Assembly: GCA_012861695.1 (NCBI GenBank)
Contig: JAAOOA010000399.1
Coordinates: 9,252,147-9,316,146 of the forward strand
Length of the DNA stretch: 64,000 nt
Direction of reading: 5' to 3'
Source of the DNA: Trematomus loennbergii
Lineage: Eukaryota; Chordata; Actinopteri; Perciformes; Nototheniidae
Within the stretch, counting starts at the first letter, position 1. Every line of letters starts with the position of its first letter. The position numbers were made by a program, and so were the translations under genes. The notes under the pieces were generated by a model. The model ran no database searches. It had not been told where the DNA came from and was given only the letters and a program-made list of their open reading frames with translations. Below, piece by piece: positions 1 to 12,500 of this stretch.

Positions 1-722
1 AATAGAGCTTAAGGCGCGGAGATGAACGTGCACACATGCTTTCTCACTCAGAAACATGACAGAAAATTAGCCCAATTTCGCTGCAGTCCCTTTGTGACTA
101 TAAACCCGCTTTCTTTTGTCCGATGTTTTGAGGAATCTAGTCAATCATTCAAGACAGAAAATGTCTCCGATGTCTGGCTTCTGTTTGAATCATGCAGCAC
201 CAAAATCCTATTTCCACTACAACAGATCAATTCCACAGAGGGGTCAGGAGGTGAGCTGAACTGCGACCCCTGGCTTTGTTGGCGCACACTGATGATACTC
301 AGAGGGCTTGACCTGGTTGTCAGGGGGATGTGACACCTCCATCCCAGACAGGCAGCCATTTTGGGGCCACAGTTTCTGGCTGCACGGTGTCATTAATTGC
401 CCTGGTGAGAAAAGTGGGGCTCACAGGGGAGTGAGATAACACCTGGTTCTCTGGTATACCCCTGGGGCAAAAATGTCTGGAGTAAGGATAAGGTGCTGCG
501 TTCGTGTCATTGCATGTGTGTGGATGTGTGTGTGAACACTAGGTGCATGCGCTCACTCATGTGTATGTGTGGGTTATATTTTAGGAGCACTGTAATTCAC
601 ATGTGATGGGTGCCAGACAAGTGAACAAACCCACATGCGAAAGCAAATAGAGCTTGTCTATGTGACCCAGAAACTCCACGGGCCTTGTCAAGCTGAGATT
701 TTATTTACTAGCAGGAAAGTCC

Positions 723-724
<2 letters not shown>
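1..724. other. Non-coding stretch, no gene seen
   Basis: Mixed-composition sequence. Open frames here are short and show no recognisable protein family. Around 500-570 there is a degenerate TG/TGTG run. No transposon ends were found. Confidence 0.6.
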
Positions 725-781
<57 letters not shown>

Positions 782-869
782 ACACACACACACACACACA
801 CACCACACACCACACACCACAACACACACACACCACACACACACACACACAACACACACACCACACACA

Positions 870-908
<39 letters not shown>

Positions 909-933
909 CACACACACACACCACACACACACA

Positions 934-1007
<74 letters not shown>
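725..1007 (+). repeat. (CA)n microsatellite, interrupted
   Basis: About 283 bp of alternating CA. Every interruption is a one-base slip (CC or AA) and none is a substitution by G or T. The long His/Thr or Val/Cys open frames across it are artefacts of the dinucleotide repeat. Confidence 0.98.
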
Positions 1008-1008
<1 letters not shown>

Positions 1009-1632
1009 CTGAAACAATGATAAGATATACACTGTGGGCTGGTTGCCTCTCTGCTGTCCACATGTCCAAAATGTCAAGAGACAGGACAACAATGGACAAT
1101 CCATCATTGCTTTTCTTGCCAACACTTTACAATAAGTCCCCCTGTTTAGCATTTATGAGCAGCAAACACACATTAAATACATTCTTTAAAACTCAGGTAT
1201 TTGAAGCAGAGTTCAAAGTTGCACAATGAAGCTCGATTGCATAGAAAAAGATCCTATTCTCACTTGATTTATTATCTATTATTATTATTATCTCAGCAAA
1301 CGTTTATGGTCATTTCAAATCTTCTAGAATACAGCATGATGTCCATTTAGCATCTCTCTTTTGGGGCATGGCTGCATTGTTATTGGGCACCATGGTGTTG
1401 GTTATGTTATTGCCTTAACTTGAACCCTTTTACAGTTCATCAAATTTGATTGTAACATTTGGGGCGTTTACAAATGTTTTTTTTTCATCCTTCGCTTGCT
1501 TGACCATTTTTTTCTATTTCCAAAAAAAAGATGTGAACAACCAACAACTAAGCTGATGGCGGCCAAAACGCCAACATTGAGGCTTCATAAGTGTTCATAA
1601 ATCAAATTGTGATGTTCCGGTGACTAGGTCTC

Positions 1633-1663
<31 letters not shown>

Positions 1664-1959
1664 ACAATATAAGTTTCTATAAGCAATTTGTTTCTCAATA
1701 ACAGTGTGCTTGTATAAAACACACTTTAAACCACATCTGACTGATTCAGAAGGACTTACATCTTAAGGATTATAACTTTAAAGTCATGTGTTAATGTTAT
1801 AATAATGTAGCATTGATAACTTTTCTGCTTCCTGAATCTTTCCAGTTGTAACTCACCTGAAACAAACTCCTGAATAACAATCAACCACCAGTTCTGGCAA
1901 GTCCACAGCCCCCATACAAAACTAGGACTTTTAATTGTTGTTTTTTTCTCAAAGCCTTC
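1008..1959. other. AT-rich non-coding stretch with short (AT)n
   Basis: No gene seen. It contains an (AT)n tract at about 1634-1665 and a short TTA-repeat region near 1271-1290. The rest is AT-rich unique sequence. Confidence 0.6.
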
Positions 1960-2230
1960 CTCTTACAGAAGGCTCTGAGAATTGAGTTTGGCTGAAGTTC
2001 TTCACAATGCCCTCCCAGTAAACAGTCTAATTATAGCTGCTAAGGGGAAGTGATAGCGAGTATTGACGACGCAGTTAAATCCTGGCACAGAGAAGGAGTC
2101 TATGATTGCAATATAATAATTTGGCATTCGGCTAGACAAAAGCAGTCGCTCAGAAATATGTTTCAAGTCTTAAGACAGAAAATAAATGACAACAAAAGAA
2201 AGTGTGAAATGGAGGTGAGTTTGGTGTATT
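1960..2230. other. Candidate conserved non-coding element or exon-like segment
   Basis: This balanced-composition segment has TAAT-type sites (for example TCTAATTATAG near 2027) and no simple repeat. An open frame runs from the stop at 2041-2043 to beyond 2216, where GAAATGGAG is followed by GTGAGT, a good splice-donor match. I do not recognise the encoded peptide and the frame has no ATG near its start, so I favour non-coding. Cross-species alignment would decide. Judged by eye only. Confidence 0.3.
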
Positions 2231-4545
2231 TTTTCGGGGCCCGGTTTGCTCCTGAGTGATGTGTAGAGTCTTATCGGCTGGGGAGAGGAAGTATGTGTTA
2301 CATTTTTTGTCTGATAATGACAGATGAATGGAGGCGGACAGACAAAAGGAAGACACAATGATGGAAGGGATTGCCAGATAAACAGACAGGTGGAGCGATG
2401 GATAGATAGATCAGTTTTACTGTACTGCCAGCCAGTGAAGTTCCAATGTGCTTATAGGAGTTCGCCTTTCACGGTGCGGGAATGATTGTCGGTGTGTGAG
2501 CTCTGTGAATGGAATATCGAGCCTGGATGAACATATTTGAGGTTATTGTTCAAACTCACAAACACACACACACACACGCATCTGCGCATTCTACAGGCTC
2601 ACAGCGCGCTGTACGCATGGTTGGTCTTTAGGTTCAATTAGCATGAAAAATGCTTTTTGACGAGGTAGAAGGCGATAAATGGGAGAAGCCGGAGAGGGAG
2701 GAGGGTTCCTCAAACGGCATGTTTTTCCTAAACCTGTATCCCGCTGCGCCTGTCTTTATTTATAACAATGGTAACAACACAGATTGTTTTGGGAATATGA
2801 ATCTACATTGCTCTTTAAGAAAATAAAGAGATATTACCAACACAAATCAATACATAGATAAATACAAATTAAATAATCAGTGGACCCAGAGTCAATTACA
2901 AGAATAAAAAGGGCAAAACCACTTCACAAGCAAGTACAAAAGAATCAGCTTCATCATGTATTCAAATTGAAAAAAGGACAAAGCTCTCCTCCAGCCTCTC
3001 CTTTCCCCCTCCTGCCAAGTAGAGACAAAGTAAATAACCAAACACCAATCTTCCCAGTGTGACCCCTCATTTGTGTCTAGCATGCCACTCTGAACTTCAA
3101 CACCTTTTCCCACGATGTTCTTACTATTCTTTACTCAGCACGTCGTGGACTCAGTGGGACAAATTCAACATAATTTGCGCCAAAGAAGCGTTCCAAGTGT
3201 AGAAATCCATCAGCCAACAAGTCTGAACAAGGCCGCGGCGCCTGCCCCCGGCTTCTGGCAGACACAAACACGAGGGGGCTTCCTGGAAACAGCTATGCTC
3301 AGGTAGGGAAAGGTCATTAATAATGAATACTAAATCAGCATCTGAAAAAGGTTACCATTTTCAAACGCCACACTCTCTTCCTTGTACCTCTCCCATAGCA
3401 TTTATTATAGCCTTTTCACTTTCCTTTCACTGTCACCTCTTTTGTCAGTGAAAATATGAGCTACAGCTTTGCTCCGGTTCTGTAGGGGGCAGGAAGGGAG
3501 ATGAGAGGAAAATGGTAGCATAGTGTGATTCATTCATACACGGATCAAGTGTGATGGCTCTGGGAGTGGTGCTGGGTTATTTGGTTTTCTGGGGCCCGTT
3601 GTCATTGTATGAGCTTTTTCATCAAATGTAATGCAGTCCTAAAATCATGGAAAGGTGTATATATATATATGAAGCTGCAATACAGAAGTCATAATGAGTT
3701 GAGAAAGGAAGAGAGGAAAAAGAGAAGCCGGTCTCTAAATATCTTAGTCAGGAGGTGGATATACATTATACAGTTTGTGTCTGCTTTTGATAGAGAAAAT
3801 ATGACTCATTCTTTTGATGGCACTTCCACACACATTTGGTCCACGTAAAGCACTCACACACACGCACGTATTCATTAAAATGCATACAGACGTGGATACA
3901 AGACCCGTATTGTGTTGTTGGATAAAGGGAGCTTCAAAAAGCCAGACGGCAGAACACCCTCCCTTCCGCCCCCTTGACTACTTGTACTCAGCTCGAACAC
4001 AATAAAAACCATGACATATTTTGCCAGCGCTCATAAACGCGTTGCCTAATATTGAAAGACATCACCCAGCGTTCACTCAAAGTGCTGCACTCTGGAGGAG
4101 TGGAGGACTCCTGGAGGACAGTGTGGTGTCATGCTGTGATGCTGTGGCCACATATGTGTGCACCACATGGCTCCCCTGAGGGAACCGTCTGATTGGATAT
4201 GGGTGCTGGAGCCTGTTTCCTATCTGTGAACTCTCCCTTCATCTGGATATAGTAAGCCCACAGGGAAAGGCATATCGCAAAGGCCTAGGTTCACTGTGCC
4301 TTCGCTATCTTTCTTCCAACTCACTCATGCAGCTGACAAGAACAAAATATGACCAGTACTGTTTTATAAACTGTAGCACTCATATACTGGCTACACTGAG
4401 AGAAAATGAAATCATTTGGAGAGCTGGGCATGTAGAGACCAAGTTTGATCATAGGGAAGTTGCTTATAGAGTAAACAGCTGTTTTAGTAAAATTTTCTAT
4501 TACAAACATAATGCATTATAAACATACTATAATGGGTTAAGAATC
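2231..4545. other. Non-coding stretch, no gene seen
   Basis: Unique sequence with a short (CA)n tract at about 2561-2577 and a short (TA)n tract at about 3657-3671. A GC-richer patch at 3120-3310 has no recognisable coding signature. No transposon ends were identified. Confidence 0.55.
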
Positions 4546-4860
4546 AAATCAGGTTTTATTTTATTTTTATATAGCACATTTAAAAGCGATTTTTGGTCGA
4601 GCCAAAGTGCTGTACATGTAATAAAAACACATTACTACAAATCACAATAAACGACAATAAGTTACAACAGATATATATAAAAAAAACAAAATTAAAATAA
4701 AACACACGGAAAAGTCAGGAGTCGTGCTCCGCTCTAACTAGAAAGCCAGAGAGAAGAAGTGTGTTTTTAGAGTGGATTTAAAAACCCCTCGGGTCTGGGC
4801 CGACCTCACATGGAGGGGCAGAGTGTTCCAGAGCCTAGGGGTTCTACAAAGAAGGTTGTA
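4546..4860. repeat. Teleost interspersed repeat, LINE-like fragment
   Basis: It starts with a T-rich TTTTATATAGCACATTT stretch, continues with AAAGTGCTGTACA, and ends with a GC-richer part containing GGCAGAGTGTTCCAGAGCC. This order matches from memory a widespread fish repeat, usually a 3-prime LINE end. The family was not confirmed by a search. Confidence 0.5.
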
Positions 4861-7122
4861 GAATTGTAAGCATTCATGAATATTCATAATGTTTTATAAC
4901 AATAACCATAAGGCATTATAAAGAATTGTATAATGAGAACCAATACTTCAAAATGGCTGGTCACTTGTCTAAATAATCATCCATTATTCGCAAGTTGAGG
5001 ACGAAATCCTCAAATCTTAGTTTTAAAAATGATTATACAAAATTAGGGAAGCAAATTATACGCTGTGAAAAACATGAACACTTTTAAAAACATGGGTTTG
5101 ATATCTATGTGCCGTGTTTCTTTTAGCCATGTATCCTTCGACCACCGCAAAATCATTTTGGTATGAAAAAAACCTTTACAAAGAGGTAAAATACAGTGCT
5201 TATGAAAGCATTGAAAATCAGTCAATAAATTCATGCCAATTTGTTGCCATCATGCAGTTTCTCCAAAAAGGTATTGTAGTTTACTCTGCTGCGTGTTTGT
5301 GAAGTAGCATTTAAGATTTAGCGAGAAACATTGACTTCTTTTTCACTCCTTTTCTGTGTTTTCATTTTGCTCCTATGTTTATACTGCAAATCCATTCTCT
5401 TGATATTTCAAAACTGTCTTCCTGTTCACACAAATGTAGCCTTATCAGGTGTTTTCATTTGTGCTGCAGCAGTTGACAATTGCATAACAAATAGACAAAA
5501 TCAAAAGGTGGTTGATGGATGATTTAAGAAATGTTGTGATTAATTTATGAACTATTTACAGTATATAAAAAGTATTACATACACCCTGAAACCCGCAATA
5601 CGCTCATTTGAGAAACACTGCTCGAGAGGAGAAGTTCTGATGATGGTGTATGTATACGTTTGTGTCTATGTGTGCATATATGTGTCCCCCTACACCAACA
5701 CGTGCTTAATGGACACAGGTGTGTGGGCCTGGCTCTCGCTGGGTGACCTCTCCCTTTATGTTCGAACCTCATGTCATGCAGAGGCAGAGACAACACTTCC
5801 CAGGGAGGATCGATCTCCCCTACACCGCAGTACTCTGCTCCCCTGTCTCCAACACAAAGGGAATGCACCTGCCTGGAAGTGCGGCTCTGACACAAAGCCT
5901 GCAGGGAACCAGATGTCTCTGAGGCGTGTTGGGGAATTGATGCTTCCACTTTCATTCATTTTATCCAACGAGAAAGAAGCTCAGCACAAATGGATATAGA
6001 TGGGAAAATTATGCCCGTAAGTGTTTGCTTTGTCCAAAAAGAAACTAGATAATATAAAAACATGCAACAATGCATATGCTGAATGTTTTCAGTTTATGAA
6101 ATCATGCATCCATGTAGGAGGTTTTATTTAAATTGATTTGGAGGAAAATAGGGGTATATTTAGCTTATGAGGAGACCCTAACGTCGTTATAAGCTCAGAG
6201 TGCAGAATTAGCCCTTACAGCCATGTGTTCAGACCAATGCTTTTCATGAATGAGCTGAACAGTTTTGCTCAGAACCTGGTGATGAAGAAACACTTCAAGG
6301 TAAGACAGCCCACACTGGTGCTGTGCATTATGGTTGTTTTATAGATTGCATTGTTCCCAAAGGGGAGATTCGCTCAGAACAAAGACACATTAATACAGAA
6401 TACATAGTGTGTTATTGTGATGAGCGAGCATTCATTTAATAAATTGTATGAACACTGGCTCGGGAATGTGATCAATGCTCTGGTGATCAGTTTGACAGGC
6501 TGTATGATCTGTGCTTTAAGCCCGCGCTGCACTGCAATACAGCTGCATTCCCCTCTCCCTGAGCTACAGTATGCACAATGAGTGTTATCTGAAGACCCAT
6601 GCCCAACACCTCTAGTAGCTCAAATCAATCGTAGCATATAGAAACTGTAAATAATATATCCACAGTGATACATAGAAAGGTCTCACACATGTATAAACAT
6701 AAACCCACCTACAAGCAATTTCACAATCACATTTTAATCTGCATGTCTCTTGAGTTCTTCATGATAGATCAGCAAATGGCACTTTAATTAAATGTTAATT
6801 ACTGATATGTTACTATGTTGTTATTACATCAGAGCATGAGCAGCATTTGATCGTTTTAACTGGTCATGGTAGGGCTTATTTTAACTATTTTAGGTACTAT
6901 TATGTAGTTTAATCTAAAACAGGGATTACATAAAATCTTCATACATATTGAAATCATATTTTGGAAAGTAAATCCAGCTGTAGTGTGACATAACAATTAC
7001 AATACTTGAAATGAAGTGCAGTAGAACTATAAAGTGTTATAAAAGGAAATGTGTGATTACTACAAAATGGTTCTTAAGTACAGTACTTTAGTGAACATAC
7101 TGGCTACCACCGGGGACATTGT
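4861..7122. other. AT-rich non-coding stretch, no gene seen
   Basis: Mostly AT-rich unique sequence. The segment at about 5700-5960 is GC-richer, but its overlapping frames on both strands carry no recognisable domain. No inverted-repeat elements were found. Confidence 0.55.
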
Positions 7123-7514
7123 GGGTGTTTCTCTATGTCGAGTAAAGCTGCTCCAGAGCCACTATTTCAAGCATACTACGTCATCGAGTGCCACCGAAGG
7201 ACTGTTCCAATGTCCAGCATACTTGGAAATCTACCGAGCCCGGCGTACTTCGTTTGGAGAAATTTCGAGGCTGCACATGTGTAGACTCCGCGGTCCTAAA
7301 ATCCCCACAATGCTTTGCGCACGGGCCAATTTCCCCAAATCTGTGGCGGAAAATGTAAGGCAGGGCCTCTTATATGACGCACACTTGCACACTTGCTAGC
7401 GTGTTCCACACTTCGTTTTCCGAATGCCAGGAAGTATTCTTGCCTCGCTTCTGAAGCAAGTGACTCGGAAGACATGTGCTACCAAGCAAGCGTACTCGCG
7501 ATTGAGAAACACCC
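7123..7514 (+). mobile_element. Miniature inverted-repeat transposon, intact copy (family A)
   Basis: The element is bounded by GGGTGTTTCTC at the left and GAGAAACACCC at the right, giving a length of about 392 bp. The interior matches, in reverse complement, the two halves of the element split by the retrovirus at 21740-27521: shared stretches cover GCTCCAGAGCCACTATTTCAA, the ACTGTTCCAATGTCCAG region and CCCCACAATGCTTTGCGCAC. It encodes no transposase. I could not define a convincing target duplication, so the superfamily is unassigned. It serves as the natural empty site for the retroviral insertion, at GCAC 7319-7322. Confidence 0.85.
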
Positions 7515-8669
7515 TATGAGTATTTGCAGGTTAAGCTAAAGTCCAGGACCTGCTTGCTGCTCGGCGATAATGTTAACCACGGAGCCTGTGTGCCGCCTAC
7601 TGTGATATCTTAGCGCTGTAAAATGATCAGAGCAAATGAGGACTTTTTTTGAGGTGATAATAGAATTTCTCAAATGAAGACTGCTTCTTCCTAAAGCCTC
7701 CTCCCATTCTGCCACTGTTCCCTGGCTTTGTTAAACATGTCGAAAGTTGTCCTTCATCAAACTTTCACTTGCTCCAACACCGTCAGAAACTCCGACAGCT
7801 TCAACGACAGAGCGTGCCAATCTTTCTCAAGGATGGACTTGCTTGTTTACTGTGATTTATGGTGATCCAAATGAACACAGAAATGATTTATTGATGTTAA
7901 ATTTCCTTTGACTTTTGAACAAGCCGCCTCATTTTCATAGCCCATGTAACAAAAAAGGGTCCAGTGAACATGGCCGACCTGAAGGAGCTAGAGATATTCA
8001 TTAGACATTAATATCATGTTTACCGTAATTCTTCATGTGAAGGTAGAGTTAGGAGAGCTAATGTGGTAATCAACAAAACATCATTAGCTGAATGATGATA
8101 TGTCTTATGGAATATTTACATCAATCTCCATTATCCTTGTTAAATGAACTGAAACTAAGAAAGCACGGGTATTACGGATCACTTTTTTGATTGAGAAATA
8201 ATATGATTGACCTTAATCACAGAGAGGTAAACAGAGCAAAAGAGAAAACAGAGAAGAAAGACACAAGGACAAGGCAGAGACACTCACACACTCACACTCA
8301 GCGGTGTCTCTAATCTCCCTCCTTTCCTCACATGTTTGTTTTTAGGAAACACACAAAGTCCTCCATCAGGAATACAGACAAACCAGACAAAGAAACTCAT
8401 CACATCAGTTCGATGGGGAAAAGACACTCGCCTCAACTAAAGAATTACTCAAAACTATTCCCCCCATGGTACGAACAACAAATCCTTGTAAACCACCACC
8501 AAAAAATGTCTCCTCAGCCGCGACTGTGTGGTCTCAGGCCGAGTGAGGATTAATGTTCTCCCCATTAATAACATTAAAAAGGGAATGAACATAATACCCG
8601 GGACTACCTCCTGTGAAATGGCCCTCTCTCTGCCCTCCTAGGGAAGAGCTGTTTTATGTCCAAACTAAT
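7515..8669. other. Non-coding stretch, no gene seen
   Basis: Unique sequence, AT-rich around 7990-8220. The end contains CCCCATTAATAAC at about 8560, similar to a motif repeated twice near 16.3 kb. No coding signature. Confidence 0.5.
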
Positions 8670-8694
8670 CCCCCCCCCTCCCTCCCCCACCCCC
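8670..8694 (-). other. Predicted G-quadruplex motif on the minus strand
   Basis: On the plus strand the run is C9-T-C3-T-C5-A-C5. The minus strand therefore has four G tracts of 5, 5, 3 and 9 separated by single-base loops, the pattern most favourable for a parallel quadruplex. Function is unknown. Confidence 0.7.
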
Positions 8695-8773
8695 TTTCTC
8701 TGTTCCAACACATTTCAAATCCAAACCCAAACGTCAATAGTCATTTCAGCCGCAGACAGGGAAGAATGAGAAG

Positions 8774-8778
<5 letters not shown>

Positions 8779-8852
<74 letters not shown>

Positions 8853-8869
8853 ATGGAAGGGGGGGGGGG
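8779..8869 (+). repeat. (GT)n microsatellite followed by a G run
   Basis: About 36 uninterrupted GT units (8779-8850) are followed by a short GGATGGAA spacer and a run of about 11 G (8859-8869). This is the only long array in the window that reads GT on the plus strand. Confidence 0.97.
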
Positions 8870-10139
8870 CTAGTTGTACCATGACGGACGTGTGGAACAA
8901 CAAATGAACAATGCCTCGAGCAATATCAACGATGTCGATGGGAGGAGATTTGAATGGCGTGTCGGTGGAGACGTTGATTATTACTCATGTCAATTGTTGA
9001 GACGATGAGTGCTCTGGGGCATCTGTCTCTCTCACTAGCTGTTTTTCTCCTCATATCCAGGAGTTTCAAGGTAATGAACGCCTTTCGTTCTGTTGTCAGC
9101 TGTAATTGAATAATGGGTGATGTACACATGTCGTGCAGCGTGAAAGTCACACCAAGATGTTTTACTTTCTCCGACAAACCCTCGTATACACACATGCAGA
9201 CAGATCCCAGATCAGATCCAAGGAAACAGTTTTAGCCATTTAAAAGTATTTTTAGCAAATGAGAAAAGCCTCATCAACACTGAGTTGATCCTACAAGTAT
9301 TGCCCAATCAGCTCTAGCCTGATATAGCTTGCGCTATTACCTCCATGATTGTTCGAAATTCATTTCAATTCATGAATCAGCGACTCCCTTGCACTGGGTG
9401 ACACGTGTTTACATTGGCATGAACATGGGCATTTAATCCCACATATATGATCATGGTGCCACAAATACTCACTAAAGCAACCAATATGTTTGAATCCTTA
9501 GCTGGAAATCACATACAAAATGCAAAAAAAATGGCTACTCTGGATCAACGAGAATCAACAGAAGAAAAAGGCTGTAATAATACTCTGTTTACTTCTGTCT
9601 AAATCGTGTCGCATTAAAGTAGTCGATCACACACTACTGTCCAGGTCCCTTCTGTGGAAATGTTGCTCTGGTGTTTGTAGGCGCATTATACAGTGTAATG
9701 TGTTGTTATCAACTAGTATTGCCAACAGTGGCTAACATGGCTAGAATGAATGTGTCTAAATTGTTGAACTCTAATGGGGTTAACTCAGGTGGGGCAGGTA
9801 CAGTACAGTGGGTATTTCTGAACAAAAAGAGAATCTGTTAAGAGCCCCCTGACACAATCAAGGCAGAATCAGAGAGGCAAGAGAGAACTTAAACAGTCCG
9901 AGGGGACCTGCAGAGATGTGTGATAATTCTCTCTGCCACCATGAGCAACACCTTCTACATTACAGTAGTCATTTGTTCCATTGTTACTAAAATAGTGATT
10001 GGAACAGCATGAAACTTGAAACTAGCAGTTTGTAAACCCTGTAGTGTTTCTTATACACTATTTCCCTTACTGAGAAACTCAATGCTAGATTATCTTTATA
10101 AGACCAATGAGGCAAGCAGACCAACACTTTAAAAGCCAT
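8870..10139. other. Non-coding stretch, no gene seen
   Basis: Unique sequence without recognisable coding regions, inverted-repeat elements or simple repeats of note. Confidence 0.5.
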
Positions 10140-10760
10140 TTTGAGAGAAAGACAGAGCAAGACAAGACTATATATAAGATGACAGGCAGAGGAACGGAGT
10201 GGAAAAAAACTAAACAGACAGCGAGAGAAGAAAAAAAGACACATAGACGGACAGCGAGGTGACTGGTAGAACGATTGATACGCCAATGGCATGACGTGGA
10301 CAGGAAAACAGACTGGCAGATCGAAAGACAGCCAAGCATGTACAATAAAATGACAGGTATCAAAAAACATGCAGAAGGACACAGGGGTAGATAGACAGTG
10401 ATAGAAGAAAAACATACGCTGGTCGACAAGCATAAAAACAGACAGACGGTCATCAGATCAAGGCAGGCATAGTGAAAAGAAAGTGAGTGTCCGACAGGCA
10501 CACATTAAGACACACTGAAGGCTTCTTTAGTGACCAGGTCAGGACCCCAGTGGCACGTGATCAGGAATGTTAGGAAGACTGTAGACTTCCAGATGGAGAG
10601 ACACACACAGACAAACAAGGAGGAAAAAGACAGAGGGGAAGACAGTGTTGGAAAGGGACAGGTGGAGAGCACACACACATACGGAGGGCCTGTGAAGCAG
10701 CAGGCAGGCAGGCAGGCAGGGCCAGGAATGAGCCTGGACAGGAGATAAGATTCCTGGGTG
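10140..10760 (+). repeat. Degenerate GACA/GGCA-type simple-sequence region
   Basis: This purine-rich stretch has scattered GACAGA, GACAG and GACGGACAG motifs. It includes a compact tetranucleotide tract of about five GGCA units at about 10698-10721. Long open frames on the minus strand are serine- and cysteine-rich products of this composition, not genes. Confidence 0.7.
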
Positions 10761-12185
10761 GCTCTGCCGTGGGCACGGGTCTGCAGAGCACAGCAGCCTG
10801 GGGCACAGGGAGGAGTAAGGCGAGGAGGCAGGGGGGGGAGGGGGGACGGGGACAGCATTATCAAGCCAGTGCAGGGTTCGGGCTGTCTGGGAATGAGCTG
10901 TCTGGGAATCCCACTACTGCCCTTTCTCTGCCGCCATGATCCAGCAGCAGTTGGTGAGACAGAGGGAGGTAAACAGCAGAGAAGCACCAGAAAAAAAGAA
11001 AGGACCCTGCAATAGATTTGTATATGTCAGTCTGAGGTGGATACTATGTCTGATCCTGTCTACAGATGACTGAGGGACACAATGTTCCTTTACCATTGTA
11101 CTCACTGCGTTTGTGTGTAAGTGTGTATGGTTTGACGAGCAGAGAGAAAAAGAGGGGAGTAGAGCAGAAAGCAAGCGACTACACACAAAGAGGTGCAGGA
11201 AGTGAACACACTGTATCTTTGATAACGATGGTGCCCTGAGTGTGAGGATGTTTACAAAAATATATCCATGAAGTTAGAGGCAGCTTTGATTTGAATCTGA
11301 AATAGCATCTGAACTGAATATACACATGCTGTATATTCATATACATGCTCCTGCCCTTGTAATGTGTGTGAACTATACTGAGAACAATCATGCGTCCTTG
11401 CAGTCTGAATAAGTGTCTCCCAGCATGCAGGGGCTGTATGTGTCTGTCTTCACAGCAGGATCTGATATACTCTCTATATGTGAGGCTCTAAATAACATGC
11501 AGCATGCCGCCTCAACAACAGCTCTGCACAAGCAGTGCTGCAACACAACACAGACAAAACGCATATTCACCACCTTTACACAACAAACCTGTCCTCACTC
11601 ACAATTCTTCAATTATGGCATCTTTGTCAGTGGCCCTACGCATCAAGCTATGGCGGACCTCAAGCATCGGTTTTGCACGTGGGGGGCTGCCTAATGGCTA
11701 TGGAAGTCAGGCGATCAAGGATAAACAGGGCAGTTTGTGTACTGTGCAAATCAAACGTCATGGTGACCTATTTATATGTTAACTTACGCCACATGATGAA
11801 CACATGAAACCAACACACCAAGTTACACAACAAACATATTTTTTTTTTTTAACCGAAAGCCCAAAGTGAATTTGATTAAATTCACATCTTTAACGACATG
11901 TTGTGGTTTATTCGACTACCTTGCGTGTTTAAAAAAAGTATGCTGGAAGCAATACCAACAATGTTGTCAAGGCCCCTGACACAACAGTATAAGCCATCAT
12001 TTACAAAAAATGGAACAAACTGTCACAAATGAAATCTGACTTTTAAACTTACAGTATGCCATCATTCTAACCCCTGCAGAACATGTGTAACAGAGAGACC
12101 AAAAGACATACCAAATAACTATTTAATTTGTTAGATGTTGGAAATATATGATGCATTTCCAAGATACATTTAAAATAGTTGTGTT
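10761..12185. other. Non-coding stretch with a G-rich patch
   Basis: No gene seen. Positions 10831-10851 on the plus strand read G8-A-G6-AC-G4, a second quadruplex-capable run. A T-rich tract lies at about 11840-11851. Open frames around 11413-11807 overlap in all three plus frames, which is typical of non-coding DNA. Confidence 0.5.
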
Positions 12186-12500
12186 CATGTGAGGAAATAA
12201 TTTAAGGATGCAGACAGGCTGGTTAGGGATCCTCTCCCCATCCATCTCCCTTTTCCCCACGTCTCAATCTAGCAGTGATAAAGGAGAGCCTCCTGCCAGA
12301 CACATGGCCAATTACAAATTAGCCAGTTTGTCGGGGGGGAAATCGTAATCAGGCTTCAAGAGGTGGAGGCCCTTGAAGATTAATTGGAAATGGGCCCCCG
12401 GTAAATGTCAATGGCAATCAAGGGTTTGTACAGCTCTGATTGACTCTATACACAGACCCCTCTACCCAGGATAAGCTTTCTCCAGCCGTGACATTGCTGG
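12186..12500. other. Candidate conserved non-coding element
   Basis: The segment is dense in homeodomain- and Sox-like motifs and free of simple repeats: GCCAATTACAAATTAGCC near 12307, GATTAATTGG near 12379 and GTCAATGGCAATCAA near 12408. Its GC content differs from the AT-rich flanks and no frame looks coding. This texture is typical of vertebrate developmental enhancers, but conservation was not tested. Confidence 0.35.

Noticed and set aside
725..1007. CRISPR-like regular repeat
   Set aside because: It is a simple CA microsatellite with no spacers, in a vertebrate genome.
635..1152. Long open frames across the CA array on both strands
   Set aside because: Dinucleotide repeats are stop-free in several frames, and the products are His/Thr or Val/Cys polymers.
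5547..5999. 150-codon frame overlapped by minus-strand frames
   Set aside because: Overlapping frames on both strands without domain similarity, and part of it is TG-rich simple sequence.
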